A stretch of DNA of 64,000 nucleotides from Verticillium longisporum. Taxonomy: Eukaryota > Ascomycota > Sordariomycetes > Glomerellales > Plectosphaerellaceae. The translations under genes were made by a program, and so were the position numbers. The notes beneath the pieces were generated by a model. The model made no database searches and was not told the origin of the DNA. It saw only the letters and a list, made by a program, of their open reading frames with translations. The stretch spans positions 1,302,001 through 1,366,000 of the forward strand of contig JAETXT010000002.1 in NCBI GenBank assembly GCA_019188255.1. Direction: 5' to 3'. Of this stretch, positions 1 through 11,546 are shown in pieces (the stretch's first letter is position 1; each line of letters opens with the position of its first letter).

Positions 1-3000
1 AATATTAATATTATTATTTCTTTTCTTATATAGTTTTATTATTTATTTTCTTATAACCCTTAGCTACTCGTCTTATTATTTATATCTATATTTCTAGTAT
101 TTCTTATATTTTTTTAAAGTTTAAGCTATATTTTCTAAATAGCTTTCTAGCTTCTAGGTATTATATTCGACTAGCTACCCTATCTATTTTATTAAATAGA
201 AATTTTATCCTTAATCCTCTTTATAAGCTATAATATCCTTAAATTCCTATTCTTCCTATTCTTTTTCTAATATAAGGAAGTAGGCTAATTATTTAATATT
301 TATTTAGTAATTATATTAAAGTTCTAAGGAGGATATTAAGAAGATATTATATATCTTAATATATATTTTAAAGAGCGATATATAATAGGCCTATTCGCTT
401 ACCTTCTCTATAATCTTTACTTAGATATATTTAAGTATTAGCTTCTAATTCGATTTAAAGCGGAAATTCTTAGTAGAGAGGCCTATAATATCTCCGACCT
501 TAAAGACCTTAAATATATACCTCTTATTATAATAGAAAGCTTAAGTATATACTATATATTATTAGTTTTCGCTAATTAGTTAATAAATAGTTATAATCTT
601 TTTAATCCTTTCCTTTATATCCTTAACCTTAAGATCCTCTCTTAGGGCTATATAGTCGACTATCCTTAAATAGTACCTATATAGGGCCTTAAATAGTAAG
701 ATATTAATAGTACTATATATACTATTATTATAAGAGAACTCTATTTCTTTTAAATAATATAGCTATTCTTTTAGCGCTTAGTTACTAATATAGCGAAGGT
801 ACTTTTCTAGTATTTAATAGGTTCTCTCTATCTATCTATCTATCTAAGGGTAATAGGCTATAGATAGGTAGTATTTAATTACTCTTTCCTAATAGAATTC
901 CTCCTAGAATTAATTAATAAGGAGCTTATCTTTATTATTTATAATACTTTCTAGACTCCCGAATTAATATTCTATTTCTTTATAAAAAATAGCGCTTAAG
1001 CTTATAGCTATAAATATCTTATAAATTACTAGGAACTAAATAACCTTTATAAAACGATCTATAATAATAAAGATAGAATTATATTCTAGATTATTATCCT
1101 TTATTATTAATATTAAATCTATAATAAAGTCTAAAGAGATCTCTTAGAAGGGATATAATAGGAATAATAATAATTATAGCTTCTTATATAGCTTATATTA
1201 GGGTATTTATATCCTTTAATATATTAAGTACTTAATAATATATTAATATATATCTATTAATATATTCTCTTAATAGAACTTTCTCCTTAGAAGTTTAAAG
1301 GTCTTATTAGCCCCTATATATCCTATTTATAGATTATTATAATATTATTTTAATAGCTCTTTATAGAGAATCCTTTATAGAAGGATAATAAATTATCCTT
1401 TAAAGAGGAGGGTACTTTATTTATTTAAAGTATATTCTACTCTTCTTCTAGTTTATTAATTTATATTCTCCTTTTAGAGAAAGTATCCTAGATTAATAAT
1501 TTATAGATTTCTAATTAAGTTCTTAAATTCTAAAATAGAAATAAGCTTTAATATTATTTTATTCTTTATAAGCTCTTTTATAATAGAATATAGGATATAT
1601 TAATCTAGAATAATAACCCTAGACTCTATTAAATCCTTAGACTCTATTTAAATAATCTCCTAGTGAATCGTTATTAATTTCTTAGCTTTAGCTTTTTAGT
1701 TTTAAGGTTAAGAAAGAGCTTCTTTTTTCGCTTTTTTCTTAAAAATAATATAGATATATTTTACCCTTTATTTAAGGGGTAAGGTCCCCTTTTCCCTAGA
1801 GCTATAATATTATTCCGATATAGGGATAAGCTTCTATCTTTATAGGGTTACTTTTATAGCTTAGATATAGGCTCTATTTATAATATCCTTTAGCTTAGTC
1901 TTAATAATAGCTTATTAAACGTTTATACCTAGGTCTTCTTCTAGCTATAGCTTTTTAGATAAAATAGGAAGTATATTATTTATTAGTATTTATTCCCTTA
2001 TATAGTTTAATTACCTTAAGAGGCTATTAATTAGGTTTATAATCCTAAGCTAGTATTAGATTTTAAAATTAAAAGACGATAATCTATATATTTATTATAT
2101 AAGCTTTCCTTAAAGGTCTTTTATTAATATTGATATAAAGGGGTTTAGCTCCTTCTTTTAAGTCTACTAAGTACTTTATATCTTTTAATATTAGTAATTC
2201 CTTCGCTGAGTCTTTAGAGAAAATATCTTTAAATTTAGTAAATTCTATAGGGAATACTTTAGCCCGCCCTTTATTTAGGGGTAGGTTATTAATAATAGGG
2301 ATAATTATATTAAATATTATTATTATAGCTTAAATAATATAAGTAATATAAGCCTTAGCTTTATCCTCGATTAATGTCTTTATAAAGTCTTCTAAGTCTA
2401 TATTTAATATATAGCCCTAGATAAAGGATTAAATAGAAGTATCTACTTAAATACCTTCCTTCCTTATACTATTATTAAATAGGAGGATATAGCTAGACCC
2501 TTTAAGCTATTCTATATATATAAATAGCTAATATAGTAATTAGGGGTAGTTCTATATATTTAATAAATAGAAAGAGAATATAAATATCCTATAATTAATC
2601 GCTATCTAGCTATTAAACGTTTATAATTTAGGGGCTTCTATACCTTCTATTTCTTATAATTTTAATAATTAAACGAGAATAGGACTAATAATATCTACTA
2701 TAATACTAATATCTAAGTTGATAGAGAATTTAATCTCCTTACTTTATTATAGAGTAATTACTAATACTTTAATAGTTTTCCTAGTATTTATTTTAAATAT
2801 AATACCTTTTAGATTAAGGCCTATACTAAATCGTTTTCTAAGAGCTCTATTACTTAAATACCCTTAAATTTAAATAACTATATACCTATAATTATAGCTT
2901 TATATCTCTAAGGGTCTAGCTATAAATAATTTTATATTTAATAGCTAATTTTATTATAATAGAAGTATATATTTATAGATATTATAGGGGTAGCCCCTTA

Positions 3001-3582
3001 GCTTCTAGATAGAGTTCTTATAAAGTATAAGTTTAAGTTCCTCGCTTAATAAAGAGTAGTCCCTCTATTATAATATAAGGGTCGTCCTCGTTTTATTAAT
3101 AACTAATCCTATAAGGTTTCTCTCTTAAGCCCTTTATATATAAGTACTATATCATATTATTCGCTCTAATTCGATTAAGAGTATATTTATTTCCTATTCT
3201 CTTATTATTTATTCTATAACCGGTTAATATCCTATATTCTCTAAGCTTTATATATAATTATTCTAATATCCTTAATAAGAATATAATACTTTATTAACTT
3301 ATCTTATATAAAATAAAGGAGCTATTAGAAGTATCTAAAGGTATATTCTTTACTATAATCTATACTTTTACTAAATAATTAGTAAATATTTTCCTAATAA
3401 TTAAAGAATATTAAAGGGGAGATATCTCTATTACTTTTAAAGTATAGTAAATATAGCTATTCTTAATGAGCTAAATTTTATAAATCCTTTAAGAAGTATT
3501 CTAGCTTAATAAAGCTTTAAAAGTCCCTTTAATAGATATTTATATTATTAATATTAAAATCCTCTTAGTAAATTACTTCTAG
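1..3582 (-). mobile_element. RIP-mutated family D gypsy remnant (copy D0), reverse orientation, internal deletion
   Basis: Read on the minus strand this matches the pol and gag parts of family D elsewhere in the window (reverse complement of about 21,500-26,200, and parallel to 45,240-49,940). Integrase and chromodomain remnants occupy roughly 1-2100, and protease and gag remnants roughly 2140-3580. The reverse transcriptase block seen at about 47,370-48,490 in copy D5 is missing, with the junction near 2125-2130. CpA and TpG are nearly absent and all frames are closed by TAA or TAG. The copy runs off the left edge and is cut on the right by a family B LTR. Confidence 0.8.
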
Positions 3583-3763
3583 TATTAGGACCTTACGTTA
3601 GGGGTATATTAGTATTAGTATAAATGGTTATCTATCTAGTGCTATTAGTATCTAGGCGGATATCTATATATTAGGAGTGGAGTGCCCTAGCCCTAGGACT
3701 CTAGCGGAGTCCAAGTCCGCTAAGAGTCTAGGGCTAGAGCGGCCTCTATGGGTGCCCCTAATA
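3583..3763 (-). repeat. Family B LTR (3' LTR of copy A, reverse orientation)
   Basis: It starts TATTAGGA and ends CCTAATA, and reads as the reverse complement of the 170-bp LTRs at 50577-50746 and 62075-62244. This copy is 181 bp and carries a short extra stretch in the middle, around the repeated AGTCCGC/GGAGTCC part. The ends form the inverted repeat TATTAGG/CCTAATA, best explained as a TG...CA end rewritten by RIP. Confidence 0.85.
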
Positions 3764-6280
3764 CTACCGCCTCCTCGAGGCACTATATCTATATAGTAGA
3801 ATATAATCCTTAATCGCTAATTATATAGTATAAACTCCGATATCCTAATTATATAGCTATCTACTATTTACTTTATTATATAATAAACTATAGTCCTTAA
3901 TTTCCTAATTATATAGTATAAACTCCTAATATCCTAATTAATCTATTATTTATATAGTCTTATTACCTATACTCTTATTCCCTCTATAGCCGAGGCTGCT
4001 CTAGTCTTAGAGCCTATTCCGTTAGCGCCTCTTTATTAGCCGGTTAGAGTCTTATCCTAGTCGCCTCTTACCCGCTAGGTATAGGGATTCCTCCTAGAGC
4101 TTATCTTCGCTAAGTATATCTAGTTCTATAAGCGGAATCGGTAGGTATAGGGATAAGCTTATAGTGCCCGTAGTCTTAGTTTTAGTGGACGACCTACTAG
4201 CTAGCGATAGCTATAGCGATAATTTAGCTAGAGTCTATAATAACGATTTAGCTAGAGTCTATTATAACGACTTAATTAGGGTCTATTAGAATAGGGGTCG
4301 TAATAGTATACCTCCTAGAGATAATTAGCGTAAATATAATACGATTAAGCGTACTAATAGGAATCTCTTTATCGGTATATACTATATAGTCCTAGATTAT
4401 AAATCTAATTCTACGATAGAGGAGGTTCTAGTTAATAGTAACGATATTAATAGTCTATACTCTATTATTAATATTATTATAATAAGCGATTACGTTCTAT
4501 TATTTATTCTACTAATTATATCCTTAAGAGCCTTAATTCTATCATAAATAGCCTTAATTAGGTTATATAAGTTATATTAAATAGTATCGTTCTAGAATTA
4601 GAGAATCTCGGTTAATATCTAGTCGATTCGTATTAAGATTATATTCTATAAGCTAATAAAGTTAATCTACTTTTAAGAGATATTAAATAAGATTATTATA
4701 ATTACTTTATTAGCTTTATTAAGCTTAGAATCTATATATTCTAAGGTATAATTATCCCTTTAAGTATTCGGCTAAGTAGATTCCGCTATAAAGGAGAGTA
4801 CTCTATTAATTATTCTAGAAACTATTATTTACTAGCTTTTAGGGATATTTTCTTATATTCTAGGATATTATTATCTATTAAGGGTATCTAGGTCTTTATC
4901 GTTAAGTAAATTATTCTCGCTTAATTTAGTATATATAGATTATAGGACCTTAGATAGTACTATTATAGGAAAGGGAAGCGATATATCGTCCTATTCTAGT
5001 TAATAGTAAGCTCTATTATATTTCTATTAGTAGATAGTTAGCGTAAACTTACCTTTCTCCGCTAGGTTAGTAGCTATAAATAGGTTTACGAGGTAAAGGC
5101 TATTATCCTTCTAAATATTATTTAAGAAAAATACTTATTTATAGTAAATATTAATAAATTTATTAGGTTCGAGAAGAGTCTAAATAGAAGCTTTAACTTT
5201 AAGAATAATATAATAAGCGGCCTAAAGCTATATTATCTATTCTATTCTATATTATTTATCGAGAAATAATTACTTTCCTATCTCTATTTAATAATATAGA
5301 TTATAGATAGCGCTTCTAACTATACTATAAAGGAGTAAGTAGCTTATTATTAGATAAGAGAGGACCTATTTAACTGATCGAGCTTAGAATTAAGTACTTC
5401 CCGAGTTAATAGGGTATAGGCGGACGTATTTAGCTAAATAGAGGATATATTTACCTCCTAAGCATTAGTCTTCGAGGAATAGGGTCTATTAAAACCTAAG
5501 CTAGATATTATACTTATATCTATTAAACTTAATCTAGAATATATTATACTCCTTATTAGGAATAAGGTTAATAAGTATATCTATTACTATATAGTATAAT
5601 AGGGGTATAATACCCTATTCCTTATTATAAATCTATAAGAAGATAGAGTAATCGTTAATATATTTCTTTCCTAGGGTAGCTTAGATCTACTCGACTACCC
5701 TATCGATCTAGTTTCCTATATTATATTTATATCGTTATAACTCTAGTCGGACCTATAGTCTATTATCGTCTCCTAGGAATAGAGTATCGGGATATTAGGG
5801 TTCGAGGGATATAGGGTTTCCTATATCGGAGTCTATAGTATTAAAAACCTATAGTTCCTCTAGTAGACTTATAAGACCTTTAATCTTAGCTTTACTTTTC
5901 TTTACTCTAGGTATAGGAATCTCCTCTATATTAATATTATTATTAGTTTAAGTATTATTATCGGTCTAGCTAGTATTCTCAGTAACTATATTCTAAATAA
6001 ATAGGTCTATAATATTATTTATAGTCTAGATATTTAAGTCTATAGTATTATCGTCGTTATTATCGATATTACTTATTATAGTTTATATTCGTTAGAGGTA
6101 CGTAGTAATAGCTTCTACGTTAGCAGTATTACTTCTAATATATTACTATATTAATAGAATATATTCTCTTATCTCTTTAGCATTAAGCATTAGCTTCGCT
6201 AGCGAGTAGGGTCCCTATATAGTTAGATATAGCACTATATAGTTACTAAGTAGTAATTAATAGGAATAGTATAGGATATA

Positions 6281-6364
6281 GATAAATATAGTAAAGATGA
6301 GAGTAATAGCGAAGGTAAATATAGTAAAGATAAGAATAATAGCGAAAGTAAGTATAGTAAAGAC
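6281..6364 (+). repeat. 33-bp minisatellite, about 2.5 copies
   Basis: Units at 6281-6313 and 6314-6346, plus a half unit to 6364, each contain TATAGTAAAGA followed by AATAGCGAA. The same array on the other strand of copy B (57595-57726) has four full units, so copy number varies between family members. Read on this strand, antisense to pol, the unit encodes a hydrophilic 11-residue repeat of the type DKYSKDESNSE. Confidence 0.75.
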
Positions 6365-7067
6365 GCTATAGAGGATAGTAATAATCGAGAGATAAAGGTA
6401 ATAATAATAGGAGGTAAAGTTATATAGGGTATTAAGGGGTAGACGATATAGTCTATATTAATATTATATTCCTTCTATTTACTATTTACTCGCTATTTCT
6501 ATTAAAACTATTACCTAGTCCCTATAACTAGATTCTAATTTCGATATTAATTAGCGGAATCCGATAAATAATTATTATTTCTAGTTCTTAATAACCGGGC
6601 TATTAAATCTCTACGGTCTATATTAGGTATTTAGTCTTATATCTATATATTAAATCGTTTATTATATAAAGTATATCCGCTTAATATATTTACTTATTAT
6701 ATTTATATTCTTAATTCTTCTATTTTATAAGGTATTATAGCCGTAGTCGGCTAGATAGCTATCTTATATAGCGATCTAATAATCTCTCGATTTTATATTA
6801 ATCCCTATCCTCTTCCGATATTATAGGTTTAATCGTAGACGATTAACGTACTTATAGATTATTATCTAGTAGATACGGAATAAACTACTTTACGGATATT
6901 ATATTATAGACTTTCTATTTTATAGGGAACTATAGTTTATATACTAGAGAGCCTCTTTTTTCTAGAATAGTAAAGGGTCCTATTTATTATTAATTCTATT
7001 TCCTTAGCGGTCTACTAGGAAGCTTATATCCCTCGTTTAATTTAAGAAATACTCTATTACTAACTTT

Positions 7068-7072
7068 AAAGT
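7068..7072. repeat. Target site duplication AAAGT, left copy
   Basis: AAAGT directly precedes the 5' LTR and recurs at 14002-14006 directly after the 3' LTR, as expected for a 5-bp integration duplication. Confidence 0.95.
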
Positions 7073-7170
7073 TGTAACAACCAAGGAAGCAGGGTGACCG
7101 CGAGTTGACGACCCCGCGATCGGGAGACACGATAAGATAAGAAGCGGACCCACCAGGCAGAGCACGTGAT

Positions 7171-7314
7171 GGCTCACCCAGACATAATAGTGAGCCGATT
7201 CGCTCACTAGGGACATAACAGTGAGCCAGGGGCTGGCTCACAAGATAACATACCGTGATCCTAACATCATGGATCACCAACGACTAACAAGTGAGCCATC
7301 CAACATGAGCTCAC
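7171..7314. promoter_or_regulatory. Cluster of GTGAGCC / GGCTCAC inverted motifs in U3
   Basis: The heptamer GTGAGCC occurs forward at 7190-7196, 7221-7227 and 7291-7297, and reversed as GGCTCAC at 7171-7177 and 7235-7241. Hexamer GCTCAC copies lie at 7202-7207 and 7309-7314. Several copies pair as palindromes. A related inverted pair, GTGATCC (7255-7261) and GGATCAC (7271-7277), sits between them. All lie just upstream of the TATA box. Binding sites for a dimeric regulator are one reading; no binding protein can be named from sequence alone. The cluster recurs in the 3' LTR at +6453. Confidence 0.6.
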
Positions 7315-7344
7315 CACCCAAACAACAAGGACAGGATGAACGGG

Positions 7345-7351
7345 TATATAA
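7345..7351 (+). promoter_or_regulatory. LTR TATA box
   Basis: TATATAA lies in a GC-richer context, followed about 43 bases later by the proposed transcript start near 7394. The same box is at 13798-13804 in the 3' LTR. Confidence 0.6.
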
Positions 7352-7393
7352 GGACGGGCATTCTGTACTTGTAGATACATTCTTTCTCACGAC

Positions 7394-7402
7394 AGTGATC
7401 AA
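7394..7402 (+). promoter_or_regulatory. Proposed 5' end of the genomic RNA (self-priming arm)
   Basis: AGTGATCAA is the exact complement of 7551-7559, just inside the 5' LTR. In Tf1-type elements the first bases of the RNA fold back onto the primer-binding site and prime reverse transcription. If that holds here, R begins at about this point. Part of the match is the palindrome TGATCA, so chance is not excluded. Confidence 0.45.
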
Positions 7403-7550
7403 TCTAAGTCTTACCTTGTATTCATTGTAACGAGTGCGCAACGCCTTACGACACCACATCGTCTCAGAGTCACAACCTAAGCTTCTGCTAACAGCAACCC
7501 TAACCCTCTGACAGCGTTCCCCTCTTCGGAAGCTGCCAGGTCGTAACATT

Positions 7551-7559
7551 TTGATCACT
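7551..7559 (+). promoter_or_regulatory. Candidate primer-binding site, self-priming type
   Basis: TTGATCACT begins two bases after the 5' LTR. It does not start with TGG, as a site for a tRNA 3' CCA end would. It is instead complementary over 9 bases to 7394-7402 in the LTR. Confidence 0.5.
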
Positions 7560-7611
7560 CTTGTTCAGTAGGTTTACCTTGTGACACTGAGCAATACTCA
7601 CCACAGGAACA

Positions 7612-9695
7612 ATGTCCACCAACAGCATCGGCAACAGCGCCAGCAACTTGGCCGCTATGATCCAAGAACTTCGTTCGGAGAATGAACAGCTCCGGGCCTC
7701 GATGCAACAGCTCCAGGGAGGATCGAACATGAAAGCCCTCCCCCTCAACCATTCGACGGAAACCCTAGGGCACTTCAATCTTTCATCACCCAGGTACGCC
7801 AGTACCACAAAGCCAACGAGAACCAGCTCAAGTACTGGGGCGAGAAAGTCGCCAACGCCTCCTCTTATCTCAAAGGGGATGCCTTGCATTGGTTCGAACC
7901 CTTCGTTCGAGACTACTCTACCCACACCAAGAAAGAAGATATGAAGAAAGCTACCCAGGACGTCTATGCCGGCATGAACGCTTTCGAGGAAGCTATCAAG
8001 GGAGCATTTGGAGACATAGACGAGGAACGACAAAACGAACGAAAGATCCTTCAGCTCAAACAGACGGGACCAGCCACTAAGTACGCCACGGAGTTTCGAC
8101 TCTTAGCCACTCGACTAGACTGGACTGAGTCCGCCCTCATGGCCCGTTTCTACGAAGGACTCAAAGACGTCGTCAAGGACGACCTCATCCGGGAAGATAG
8201 ACCCGAGACTCTCACCGAGTACATCGCCATGGCCGTCAAGATCGACGATCGCCAGTACGAACGCAGGATGGAGAAAGGACGAAAGCCCGCCACAGGACCA
8301 TGGAACCCTCGCGTCCCCCACCATCGATCCAATCAGGGACGCAAGTATCAGCACGACAAGCCCCGCATCAGCACGGCTTGGGGGCAGACCACCCATGCAG
8401 GCCCCATGGAACTTGACAACACCCGCCACGGCAAACCCAAGGACCTCAAGGACACCAAGTGCTACAACTGCGGAAAGAATGGGCACATGGCCCGAGAATG
8501 CCGCCAGCCTAAGAAACCTTGGAAGCCAGTCAACGAGCGACAGCTCAACCACACCCAGCACCAGGACCATGCCAGCACCAACTGGACCTTCTGTTATCAG
8601 GACAGCTGTCTCACACACAAGGACAGCAAGGAGCAGAATGGATGGTTCCCTAGGGCGCCCACGGGGCAACGAACCCTAGCCATGATGACAACCACGAAGA
8701 AAGACAAACGTATCCAGAAATGGGCTCGGCAGGTAACACCCGAGACCCAGGAAATCGACACAGATGAAGAAAGAGCCTACGAACACGCTCACCCAGAACC
8801 ACAATCGGCTCCCCATGTGGGACTGATGAACGACACGGAATGGGATGAATACACTCGCGCCGACGAAGAAGAATCTCCGCTCGGACAGATCCAGCTTCAC
8901 ATGCCTGTACAAGCATATGAGGTTAGCAGCGCCAGCGAGGATTACGACCCCTTGGTACCCTGGAACGAACTCATCTACTACGGGACCAAGCCATGGAAGG
9001 CCAGCGCCCGAAAGCGAGAAAGCACCAAAGAAAACGTACGACTCATGGTAGGAGACCACCCAGCACTCCACCACGCCCACAAACAACACTACCAGTTGTT
9101 CTGGCCCGAATGCGTCTACGACGACTGTGAATACCACTTCAAGGAGAAGGCCGCACACCGGTTTCTCCCGCGCAACCACTGGATCGAGCCACGAGTAACG
9201 GTGGAATTCGAACAGGAGAGTCGCAAATGGATCCTGCACATGGACGAATACAGTCAGGGCCGGCTCACGTTCCGACCAGACCCTGCTTATCACGACAAAT
9301 GCTACCAAGACAACGCCAGATGGGAAAATTGCGATAACGACGCATGCATGAAGCACTACATCGCTAAAGCCAAAGACTGGAGACTCCATCGTATGAAGGA
9401 CGTCAGGAAGCCACTCTTCCGCGTTCACTACAAAGGCGACGATAGGGACGAAAACTCAGACGGACCATCCATGACATGGCCGCCTACTACGCCACCCCTT
9501 CGGGAAAAGGCAAGCGTCGGTCGAACAGGGACAACGACCGACGAAGGAAGTAAGAGCAATCTGCTCAGCCGAACGAACCCACGGCACGAACCACCTCTAC
9601 GTAAGAATAAACGTAGGAGGACGGTGGGCAAGCGCGCTACTAGACAGCGGCGCCCAGGGCAACTACATGAGCCCCGAATACATCAACAAGAATAA
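7612..9695 (+). CDS. gag: gag: capsid, zinc knuckle and Cys/His-repeat extension (one frame break)
   Basis: Nucleocapsid/capsid protein that packages the element RNA in virus-like particles. The ATG at 7612 has A at -3 and opens a short helical N-terminus. The frame then changes near 7740-7744, a run of five C; from 7745 the other frame runs to 9695 and contains the capsid-like segment (FDGNPRALQSF, later DALHWFEPF). A CCHC knuckle, C-x2-C-x4-H-x4-C, lies at 8460-8501. Downstream are three similar modules, C-x4-C-x2-H, at 8592-8618, 9111-9137 and 9330-9356, the first two followed by a W/L-FPR-like end. One extra C in the C-run would join the two frames, so a lost base (real or in the assembly) is more likely than programmed shifting. 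The C-terminal end overlaps the protease frame. Confidence 0.85.
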
Positions 9696-11118
9696 GATCA
9701 CGTGGAGGTATAAGGAGGAACCCTATCAACTCAGCACGGTGGAAGGACAAGCGGTCTCATACGGAGGAGGGATCGTGAACACGGAGACTGCGCCCCTCCA
9801 GGTGTTCATCTCTCGCCGTCAAGGTCACATAACCTTCGACATCACCAACATGGGAGGAAAACAAATCATCCTAGGCATCCCATGGCTCAGACAATGGAAC
9901 CCGCAGATTGACTGGACAGCTGGCCGCGTCCAGTGGAGTACGTCAGCCCCTGAGGAAAGACCCACGAGCGGTCTCTCAAGCGACCTCCAACTAGCCCTCA
10001 CGAATAGGGACAACTCAGAGGAGACAACCCCGGAGGAGCTCACAACAGAACAGCAAGAAAGACTGCAGAACGTACCCAAGGAATACTGGAAGTACGAAAA
10101 GATCTTCAGAGAAGAAGTCGACACGGTGCTACCTAAGCACACACATTACGACCACGAGATCCCAATCAAGGAAGGAGAGAGCCCCCGGTTCAACAAGATC
10201 TACGGATTGAACCCTCGACAAATGGACACTCTCGACGAATACCTCAAGGAGAACCTCAGAAAAGGATACATCCGACCATCGACATCCCCAGCGGGATATC
10301 CGATTCTTTTTGTGCCAAAGAAGAATGGCAAAGAAAGACTATGCGTCGACTACAGACAGTTGAACGACATTACCATCAAGAACTGCTACCCATTGCCTCT
10401 GATATCAGAACTCAGGGACGCATTAGCAGGAGCCAATTGGTTCACAGCGCTTGATCTCAAAGGAGCGTATAACCTCATCCGCATCAAGGATGGAGAAGAA
10501 TGGAAAACAGCATTCCGAACACGACGAGGACACTATGAGTACTTGGTCATGCCATTCGGATTGACCAACGCCCCCGCAACCTTCCAAAACATGATCAACG
10601 ATGTACTGCGAGAATTCCTGGACGTCTTCGTGGTAGTATACCTCGATGACATTCTGATCTTCTCGAAGACAATGGAAGAACACAAGGGACACGTCCACCA
10701 GGTCCTCACACGGCTACACCAGCACGAGCTGTTAGTGGAACCTGAAAAGGCCAAGTTCCACTCACAGGAAGTAGATTTCCTCGGGTATACGATCACCCCA
10801 GGAGAAATCAGGATGGAAAAATCCAAAGTAGCAGCCATCAGGGAATGGCCTACACCAAAGAACGTCAAGGATGTCAGAGCATTCCTCGGTTTCGTCAACT
10901 TCTACCGACGATTCCTAAAAGGATACAGCAAGACTGCCAACCCTTTGACGAGCCTCACGGTCAAGGAAATAGAGTTCGCGTGGAACGAACCCCAAGAAAA
11001 AGCATTTCGCCAGATTATCGATGCCGTCCTCAGCGAGCCAGTCCTCCGAATGATAGACCCCGAAAACCCATGGAAGTCGAGACAGATGCCTCCGACTTCG
11101 CCATTGGAGGACAGTTAG
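9475..11118 (+). CDS. pol: pol part 1: aspartic protease and reverse transcriptase
   Basis: The frame opens after a TGA at 9472 and runs to 11118. The protease active site DSGAQG is at 9643-9660, upstream of the first ATG (9667), so the protein must be made as a fusion or by frame change with gag; a second conserved part is IILGIPWL near 9868. The RT follows, with the [16 protein letters not shown] and [13 protein letters not shown] blocks, the catalytic YLDD at about 10639-10650, and VDFLGYTI. The end of the frame after about 11062 is out of register; RNase H continues in another frame. Gag and pol are offset by +1, which could reflect programmed shifting or two one-base losses (A-runs at 9451-9454 and 9505-9508 fit). 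Confidence 0.9.
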   Translation, partial: HGRLLRHPFGKRQASVEQGQRPTKEVRAICSAERTHGTNHLYVRINVGGRWASALLDSGAQGNYMSPEYINKNKITWRYKEEPYQLSTVEGQAVSYGGGIVNTETAPLQVFISRRQGHITFDITNMGGKQIILGIPWLRQWNPQIDWTAGRVQWSTSAPEERPTSGLSSDLQLALTNRDNSEETTPEELTTEQQERLQNVPKEYWKYEKIFREEVDTVLPKHTHYDHEIPIKEGESPRFNKIYGLNPRQMDTLDEYLKENLRKGYIRPSTSPAGYPILFVPKKNGKERLCVDYRQLNDITIKNCYPLPLISELRDALAGANWFTALDLKGAYNLIRIKDGEEWKTAFRTRRGHYEYLVMPFGLTNAPATFQNMINDVLREFLDVFVVVYLDDILIFSKTMEEHKGHVHQVLTRLHQHELLVEPEKAKFHSQEVDFLGYTITPGEIRMEKSKVAAIREWPTPKNVKDVRAFLGFVNFYRRFLKGYSKTANPLTSLTVKEIEFAWNEPQEKAFRQIIDAVLSEPVLRMIDPENPWKSRQMPPTSPLEDS

Positions 11119-11546
11119 GACAGAGGGACGACCAAGGACGCTTACACCCGGTAGCTTTCTTCTCGAAGAAACTACACGGACCAGAGCTCAATTACCAAAT
11201 TCACGACAAAGAACTCATGGCAATCATCGAAGCATTCAAAGAATGGAGAACGTACCTCTCCGGAGCACGACACGAAGTCAAGGTCTACACTGACCACAAG
11301 AATCTCGCACACTTCACAACGAACAAAGACCTCAACAAACGCCAGATTAGATGGGCAGAATTCCTCTCGGAATTCAACTTCACCATCATCTACCGCAAAG
11401 GATCTGAGAATGGCAGGGCAGACATTCTGAGCAGACGCTCAGATCATGAGCAGAACACGCCCCCAACATTAACGCCATCCTGGCGAAAGACAAAGAAGGG
11501 AATCTCATTCCCTATCACCGTACGCTGGCGGTCACCACTCGCGTGA
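11067..11546 (+). CDS. pol: pol part 2: RNase H
   Basis: This frame carries [12 protein letters not shown], the usual first catalytic block of Ty3/gypsy RNase H, then [31 protein letters not shown] and GRADILSRR. It removes the RNA strand during reverse transcription. It is joined to RT through a one-base frame change within about 11062-11074, where short runs of A, C and G occur. It runs out of register again after the five-C run at 11460-11464; residues after [11 protein letters not shown] are probably read in the wrong frame. Confidence 0.88.
   Translation, partial: PMEVETDASDFAIGGQLGQRDDQGRLHPVAFFSKKLHGPELNYQIHDKELMAIIEAFKEWRTYLSGARHEVKVYTDHKNLAHFTTNKDLNKRQIRWAEFLSEFNFTIIYRKGSENGRADILSRRSDHEQNTPPTLTPSWRKTKKGISFPITVRWRSPLA

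Larger units (their letters stand above)
3764..7072 (-). mobile_element. Family B gypsy copy A, left part (RIP-mutated, reverse orientation)
   Basis: This is the reverse complement of the 3' half of copy B. Positions 3764-6200 match the post-pol region at about 57,900-62,070, and 6400-7072 match the integrase C-terminus and chromodomain region at about 56,860-57,480. It continues at 14002 after the inserted unmutated retrotransposon. Near 5290-5310 it keeps the uninterrupted site that in copy B is occupied by the Fot1-like element. Only stop-riddled frames remain. Confidence 0.85.
7073..7548 (+). repeat. 5' LTR (476 bp)
   Basis: It begins TGTAACAACC and ends GGTCGTAACA. By direct comparison it is identical to the 3' LTR except for A at 7097 against G at 13550. 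It contains a dense cluster of GTGAGCC-type motifs in U3, a TATA box at 7345-7351, and a segment (7394-7402) complementary to the putative primer-binding site. The near identity indicates a recent insertion. Confidence 0.97.

Noticed and set aside
7221..7430. Small frames inside the LTRs (also 6996-7280, 7274-7558, 13473-13733 and 13674-13883)
   Set aside because: They lie in LTR promoter sequence, occur identically in both LTRs, and have no coding features.
8676..9428. Minus-strand open frame of 250 codons inside gag
   Set aside because: It lies wholly opposite to gag coding sequence, has no recognisable domain and a composition expected from the complement of a Glu/Lys/Asp-rich gene. The same holds for the minus frame at 8115-8669.
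9446..9695. Programmed +1 frameshift between gag and pol
   Set aside because: Not excluded, but no slippery heptamer or Ty3-like shift site was recognised, and two one-base losses in A-runs explain the change through an open intermediate frame at 9446-9553.
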